From contig SVAS01000004.1 in the NCBI GenBank assembly GCA_015059285.1, forward strand, positions 1-64,000: a stretch of 64,000 nucleotides of DNA, in the 5' to 3' direction. The stretch is from Bacillota bacterium. GTDB lineage: Bacteria; Bacillota_I; Bacilli_A; RF39; UBA660. Every line of letters starts with the position of its first letter. Within the stretch, counting starts at the first letter, position 1. The position numbers and the translations under genes are program-made. The notes under the pieces were generated by a model. That model was not told the DNA's origin. It did not search any database and saw only the letters and a program-made list of their open reading frames with translations. Positions 58,971-64,000 of the stretch are shown here, piece after piece.

Positions 58971-59969
58971 ATGAAGAAAAAAGGGTTTACGTTAATTGAG
59001 TTACTAGCCGTAATAGTAATACTAGCAATAATAGCACTAATCGCAGTACCAGTTATTATAAATATTATAAGTAGTGCAAGAGAAAGTGCGTTTGAGGATA
59101 CTGCATATGGACTAATAAGTGCTGGGGAAATGTATTATGCACAAGAATTATTAGAAAATGGAATGACAAGTGATGTAGAATTCACAATTGAAGATGGAAA
59201 GTTTGTAGGAGAAAACAAATTGGAAGTTAAAGGCGCGTTACCAACAAATGGTAAAATCAAAGTTACCCGTGATGGAAAAGTAGCACTAGCGATATCAAAT
59301 GGAACAATGTGTATAACAAAGGGATACAATGATGGTAAAATTGATCTAGAAGAAGATGTGGATAATTGTGTATTACCAACAGGAGAACCACAACTAGGCA
59401 CTTTAGTATATTTAGTAAAAACAAATGATTTTGCCACCACAATTAATGCATGTGCAACAAATGGTAATGAATGTGCACCAGGAACACCATTTGCGATAGA
59501 AGTAGCCCCAGGAGAAGTTAAAAACTTCTATGTAGTAAGTGATGTCGATAATAAAGTCACATTGATTATGGATAGAAACATTGGTAATGCAGTAGAGTGG
59601 AATACATCAGGAAATAATGCAGACGGTCCAATCACAGTGTTAAATTATTTAGAAAGTCAAACAAGTAATTGGACAAATATAGCAGCGAAGGACTATACAT
59701 TAACAGATAGTGTATATGGAACAATCACAAGAGCCAATGCGCGTGCAAGAATGTTAACAGAAACAGAAGCAAATGCAATAATTGGCTATGATTGGTCATA
59801 TGAGAATTTAGATGAAGATGTAGGCCCTTGGGGTTACTGGCTAAGCTCTGCCCATACGAAACTTGCTAGCGATGCTTTGAGTGTGGGTGTTTACGGTGAC
59901 ATTGACTGCGGTGGCATCGACGCTGGCAACTTTGGTGTGCGTCCAGTAATAGAGATTTCAAAAAAATAA
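58971..59969 (+). CDS. Prepilin-like variable protein (copy P5)
   Basis: MKKKGFTLIELLAVIVILAIIALIAVPVIINIISSARESAFEDTAYGL; ends FGVRPVIEISKK. Confidence 0.93.
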   Translation: MKKKGFTLIELLAVIVILAIIALIAVPVIINIISSARESAFEDTAYGLISAGEMYYAQELLENGMTSDVEFTIEDGKFVGENKLEVKGALPTNGKIKVTRDGKVALAISNGTMCITKGYNDGKIDLEEDVDNCVLPTGEPQLGTLVYLVKTNDFATTINACATNGNECAPGTPFAIEVAPGEVKNFYVVSDVDNKVTLIMDRNIGNAVEWNTSGNNADGPITVLNYLESQTSNWTNIAAKDYTLTDSVYGTITRANARARMLTETEANAIIGYDWSYENLDEDVGPWGYWLSSAHTKLASDALSVGVYGDIDCGGIDAGNFGVRPVIEISKK

Positions 59970-59972
59970 AAC

Positions 59973-60013
59973 AAAAAACTAATAACTTAATTATCAAAGT
60001 TATTAGTTTTTTT
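59973..60013. terminator. Bidirectional terminator between P5 and the radical SAM gene
   Basis: ACTAATAACTT / AAGTTATTAGT flanked by A- and T-runs. Confidence 0.8.
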
Positions 60014-60938
60014 GTAATTTTATTCCTTGATAAGAATTTCTTTTAACCAATTCTTTATCTATTTCGTTTAAAACTCCAAATTTTTTAATTAACCAAGTTG
60101 GCTCAATTAGATCATCTACTTTAGGATCCCCTGTAATTCTATTAATAACTATTTCTGGTCTTAATAGTTCTAGTTGATCACAAGTAATACCTACATATTC
60201 TTCTTTAGTTAATACATGAAATGGTTTTTCTTTATATAATTTGGCTAGTTCTGTATTTTTTAGAATATGAAGCATATGAATTTTGATTCCTTGAATATCT
60301 AGTTTATTTAGATATTTAACTGTATCAAGCATCATTTCTTTTGTTTCATAGGGTAGACCATTAATAATGTGAACAACGACATTAATATTTCTTTCTCTTA
60401 ATTTTTTTACCATTTGTTCAAAACATTCTAATGTATGACATCTATTAATTAAGATAGATGTTTTTTCATGTATTGTTTGCAAACCTAATTCAATAGTTAA
60501 ATAAGTTCTTTTGTTTAACTGCTCTAAATAATCCAAACATTCACTAGTTATAGCATCACACCTAGTAGCTATTGATAAACCAATAACATTTTCTTGTTTT
60601 AAAATAAGTTCATATTTTTCTTTTAATATATTTATATCAGCGTATGTATTAGTATGTGCTTGAAAGTAACCTATATATTTTCCGTCTGGCCATTTTTTAT
60701 GCATAATATTTTTTATTTCATTAAATTGTGTAACTAAATCTTGATTTTTATTTCCGGCATATTCGCCACTTCCTAAATTAGAACAATAAATACAACCTTT
60801 AGTACCAACTTTGCCATCTATATTAGGACATGTGAATCCGGCATTTAAACTTATTTTAAAAACTTTAGAGTTAAATTTATGTTTATAAAAATAATCCAAA
60901 GTATGGTATCTTTTATTTGTATCGCTGTATTTAAACAT
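60003..60938 (-). CDS. TIGR01212-type radical SAM protein (YtqA-like)
   Basis: NAGFTCPNIDGKVGTKGCIYCSNLGSGEYAG; start MFKYSDTNKRYHTLDYF. Confidence 0.88.
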   Translation of the reverse strand: MFKYSDTNKRYHTLDYFYKHKFNSKVFKISLNAGFTCPNIDGKVGTKGCIYCSNLGSGEYAGNKNQDLVTQFNEIKNIMHKKWPDGKYIGYFQAHTNTYADINILKEKYELILKQENVIGLSIATRCDAITSECLDYLEQLNKRTYLTIELGLQTIHEKTSILINRCHTLECFEQMVKKLRERNINVVVHIINGLPYETKEMMLDTVKYLNKLDIQGIKIHMLHILKNTELAKLYKEKPFHVLTKEEYVGITCDQLELLRPEIVINRITGDPKVDDLIEPTWLIKKFGVLNEIDKELVKRNSYQGIKLQKN

Positions 60939-61032
60939 AATCTCACTTCTTTTCTTATAATATTTTATCATAAAATGTAAAAAAACTTTATAAAAACAAT
61001 AAAGTTTGATATAATTAAATAGGAGGTAAAAT

Positions 61033-62451
61033 ATGAAAAAGTATGGTTTATTAAAGGCAATAGGAATATGTTTTTTAATATTTGTTGTTCTTAGTTGGAT
61101 AATTCCAACGGGTAGTTATAGTACAGGTGAATATGTTAAGGCTTTAACTTCTCCTGTAGGACTTACAGATTTATTCTATTATCCTGTTATTACATTTGGA
61201 ACATTTATTCAATATGGATTATTATTTTTAATTCTAGGTGGATTCTATGGTGTAATGAATAAAACTGGAGTTTACAAAAAATGGGTAGATGGGATTGCTA
61301 AAAGATTTAAGGGTAAAGAAAAAAGATTTTTAATTCTTACAATTTCAATTTTAACAATCTTATCAGCACTAACAGGTTTACAACTTGCATTATTTGTTTT
61401 AGTACCATTATTAGTGGCTGTTATTTTAACTTTAGGTTACGATAAAATTGTTGCTTTTGTATCTACAGTAGGTGCCATATTAGTTGGTGGTATGGGTTCA
61501 TTATATGGAGTAAATAGTGGACATATTAATGCGGCTTTAAGCCTTGATATGCATAATAATATTATTGCTAGAATAATATTATTAGCAGTACTTACTTTCT
61601 TACTTATTATGTTTGTTATTAAAAAATCTAATTTAAAAGATAGTAAGAAAAAGACAAAAGAAGAAACTCTTTTAGAAATTCCATTATTAGATACTAAAGA
61701 AACTAGTAAAAAAAGCGTTACACCATTAGTTATTATTTTCAGTTTAGTAATGCTTGTATTATTAGTAAGTATGTATAGTTGGAATTATACATTAGGTATT
61801 ACTTTATTTGATAATGTATATGAAACTTTAATGGGAATTACTATTAAAGATTATCCAATATTTCAAAATTTAATTGGTGACATTTCACCATTTGGTTATT
61901 GGGATACATATGAAATGTGTTTTGTTTTAATAGCTGGATCTTTATTATTAGGATGGATTTATAGTATTAAATTATCTGATACTATTAAAGCTTTTTTTGA
62001 AGGCGCTAAAAAAATGTTAAAAGTTGCTTTCTATGTAACTTTAGCAAATATTGTTTTCACACTTATGATTTCAGCTTCTGATAGTTCAATATTAAATACA
62101 ATTAATCATTATTTATTATCAATGTCTGAAGGATTTAATATAGTAGTAGTATCATTACTTTCATTAGTAGGTTCTTTCTTCTATAATAATTTTTATTATT
62201 TAGCTAACATGACTTTAACTTCAGCTACTACAGTGTATACTGATACAACGATGTATGGCGTATTTGGTATTTTATTCCAAAGTTTATATAGCTTTGCTAT
62301 GTTTATTTTACCAACAAGTTTTATTTTAATAGCTGGACTTAGTATGTTGGATATTTCTTGGAAAGAATGGTTTAAATATATTTGGAAATACTTAATCCAA
62401 GCATTTATTATTATTCTTATAGCCTCAGTTATAGTATTTATACTTATATAA
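61033..62451 (+). CDS. YfcC-like transporter family protein
   Basis: Polytopic, FLIFVVLSWIIPTGSYSTGEY. Confidence 0.75.
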   Translation: MKKYGLLKAIGICFLIFVVLSWIIPTGSYSTGEYVKALTSPVGLTDLFYYPVITFGTFIQYGLLFLILGGFYGVMNKTGVYKKWVDGIAKRFKGKEKRFLILTISILTILSALTGLQLALFVLVPLLVAVILTLGYDKIVAFVSTVGAILVGGMGSLYGVNSGHINAALSLDMHNNIIARIILLAVLTFLLIMFVIKKSNLKDSKKKTKEETLLEIPLLDTKETSKKSVTPLVIIFSLVMLVLLVSMYSWNYTLGITLFDNVYETLMGITIKDYPIFQNLIGDISPFGYWDTYEMCFVLIAGSLLLGWIYSIKLSDTIKAFFEGAKKMLKVAFYVTLANIVFTLMISASDSSILNTINHYLLSMSEGFNIVVVSLLSLVGSFFYNNFYYLANMTLTSATTVYTDTTMYGVFGILFQSLYSFAMFILPTSFILIAGLSMLDISWKEWFKYIWKYLIQAFIIILIASVIVFILI

Positions 62452-62528
62452 GAGATGATTACATCTCTTTTTTTCTTTCTTTTCTTTTAATTCTATGATA
62501 AAATATTAATAGAAAGTAGGGCTTTTAT

Positions 62529-63413
62529 ATGGATAAGTATTATGGTATTTATTATTTCATATGTATTATTTGGTGTTTAGCATTTATTGGTATGACTTTA
62601 TATTTATATTTTAATAATAGCAGACCTTATGTCGCAAAATTTAAAGAACGATTTTATCCAAGAATTCCTTCTAATTTAAATCCAGGAGAATTAAGTAATT
62701 TAATGTATAAAAAAGTTTTTCCAGAGGTTTTTACAGCAACCATCATGGTTTTAGTAAAAAAAGATATATTAATACTTAAAAGACATAAAAAAGAATATAC
62801 TTTGTCATTAAATAAACTTGATGCTAAACTTTCACCTAGTCAAAAATTAGTTTTAAATATTTTAATTAATGATATTGGTAATGGCGAAAAAGTAACTTTT
62901 AAACAAATAGAAGATTATTGTAAAAGCCCACGTAATTGTTCAGAGTTTTTACTTAATTATCAATTATGGTCTAAAATGATTACTAAAGAATCTAATAAAA
63001 AAAGATTTTATGAAGATAAAACTCAATATAATCAAGTAAAATCTATGCGTATGATTGGAATAATTTTGTTTTTAATAAATATTATATTTAATTATCATAG
63101 TTTAATTGGTTATGCAATTATTGTTCCTGCTTGTTTTATAGTTTTATATTTTTATAAAATTTATAAAAGAACAGAAAGTGCGAATGAAGAATATAGTAAG
63201 TGGCTTGCTTTTAAACGTTATTTAGTACATATTGATGATTTTGTTTATCAAAAAGATGATATTGCAAGTTATATTATTTATGGGTTAGTATTAAAAATGC
63301 CAGATTTAGAAAAAAAATTAACTGATTTTCATTGTGTTGAAAAACTAAATAATTTAATAACTCATAATGTAGTTATGGCGAATTTAAAAGGTAGTAGGAG
63401 TTTTCATCGTTAA
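62529..63413 (+). CDS. DUF2207 C-terminal-like membrane protein (shorter paralogue of 50119)
   Basis: Shares the layout ...ANEEYSKWLAFKRYLVHIDDF...YIIYGLVLKM with the 50119 product (ANHEYHKWMGLKKFMEDFG...YLVYALVLG). Confidence 0.7.
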   Translation: MDKYYGIYYFICIIWCLAFIGMTLYLYFNNSRPYVAKFKERFYPRIPSNLNPGELSNLMYKKVFPEVFTATIMVLVKKDILILKRHKKEYTLSLNKLDAKLSPSQKLVLNILINDIGNGEKVTFKQIEDYCKSPRNCSEFLLNYQLWSKMITKESNKKRFYEDKTQYNQVKSMRMIGIILFLINIIFNYHSLIGYAIIVPACFIVLYFYKIYKRTESANEEYSKWLAFKRYLVHIDDFVYQKDDIASYIIYGLVLKMPDLEKKLTDFHCVEKLNNLITHNVVMANLKGSRSFHR

Positions 63414-64000
63414 TGAAATATATAATTAATAATGAGGAATATGAAGTTGTTATAGAAAAAAAGAATAATAAAAATACATATATTAGAGTAAAAGAAGATT
63501 TGAAAATATATGTTACTACTAATTATTTTGTATCTAAATCGTATATTAAAAGTCTTTTAGATAATAATATAGATTATTTAGAAAATATGCTAAATAAGCG
63601 TAAACAACAACTTGAAAGAAATGCATGCTTTTATTATTTAGGTAATAAATATGATATAATATTAGTATCTAGTTTTGATAGTTTAGAAGTACTAGGCAAT
63701 AAAATATACGCTAAAGATAATAAGATGGTTGAAAAATGGTATAAAAAACAAATGGAGAGTTTATTTAAAGAACGTTTGCTTTTAAACTATAACCAATTTG
63801 AAGAAGATATTCCTTTTCCTAATTTAAAAATTAGAAATATGAAAACTAGATGGGGAGTATGTAATAAAAAAAGTAAGACAATTACTTTAAATTCTAATTT
63901 GATGAAATATGATATAACTAAGTTAGATTATGTTATAATTCATGAACTTTCCCATTTTATATATTTTGATCATTCTAGTAATTTTTGGAATTTAGTTGCC
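63413..64000 (+). CDS. YgjP-like zinc metallopeptidase (M48/DUF45), truncated by window end
   Basis: Read directly: MKYIINNEEYEVVIEK...MKTRWGVCNKKSKTITLNSNLMKYDITKLDYVIIHELSHFIYFDHSSNFWNLVA. Confidence 0.88.
   Translation, partial: MKYIINNEEYEVVIEKKNNKNTYIRVKEDLKIYVTTNYFVSKSYIKSLLDNNIDYLENMLNKRKQQLERNACFYYLGNKYDIILVSSFDSLEVLGNKIYAKDNKMVEKWYKKQMESLFKERLLLNYNQFEEDIPFPNLKIRNMKTRWGVCNKKSKTITLNSNLMKYDITKLDYVIIHELSHFIYFDHSSNFWNLVA

Noticed and set aside
13016-59440. Similar antisense ORFs within pilin genes (13016-13294, 21470-21754, 59135-59440)
   Set aside because: They mirror the conserved N-terminal coding region on the opposite strand, so their similarity follows from the sense gene; no SD or independent evidence.
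2-64000. Search for a DGR reverse transcriptase and template repeat within the window
   Set aside because: No ORF shows RT motifs such as YxDD, and no intergenic stretch carries an AAC/AAT-rich copy of the cassette with the GGTGTGCGYCCAGT block. The RT/TR must lie outside the window if the DGR hypothesis is right.

Overview
AT-rich low-GC Gram-positive (Bacillota) chromosomal window. It is densely packed with housekeeping genes: mutM, pyk, tmcAL, rpmF, rodA/ftsW, rpsT, nfo, PBP2, rpmG, efp, infC-rpmI-rplT, clpB, two tandem murE-like genes, mraY, hrcA-grpE-dnaK-pepF-dnaJ and trmB. Sporulation-family genes are also present (gpr, spoIIP-like, sspI-like). No rRNA, tRNA, CRISPR array, transposase or phage module was recognised.

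The most unusual content is a dispersed five-member family of type IV prepilin-like genes (2-775 partial, 12852, 21306, 41481, 58971). Members share a nearly identical N-terminus (GFTLIELLAVIVILAIIALIAVPVI) and a C-terminal domain ending in a hypervariable cassette between conserved GYW-x-SSA and GVRPVIEI blocks. In four of the five, the cassette is made mostly of NNC/NNT codons on a fixed A-W-x-V-xxx-G-x-[VI] skeleton. In one copy it is 46/78 G+C inside an AT-rich genome. This is what a diversity-generating retroelement (DGR) leaves after adenine mutagenesis of an AAY-rich template. No reverse transcriptase or template repeat is visible here, so I propose a trans-acting, multi-locus DGR that diversifies pilin-like surface proteins.

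Three of the genes also share a promoter/leader with a hairpin that pairs with the Shine-Dalgarno region. Other notable points: an AUA start for infC, L20 fused to a Rho_N-like domain, a Cys-rich GrpE N-terminus, tandem MurE paralogues with different specificity-loop motifs and a terminator-like hairpin abutting the second start codon, and degenerate EIIB and GGDEF domains. All product calls come from reading the translations by eye; no database search was run.
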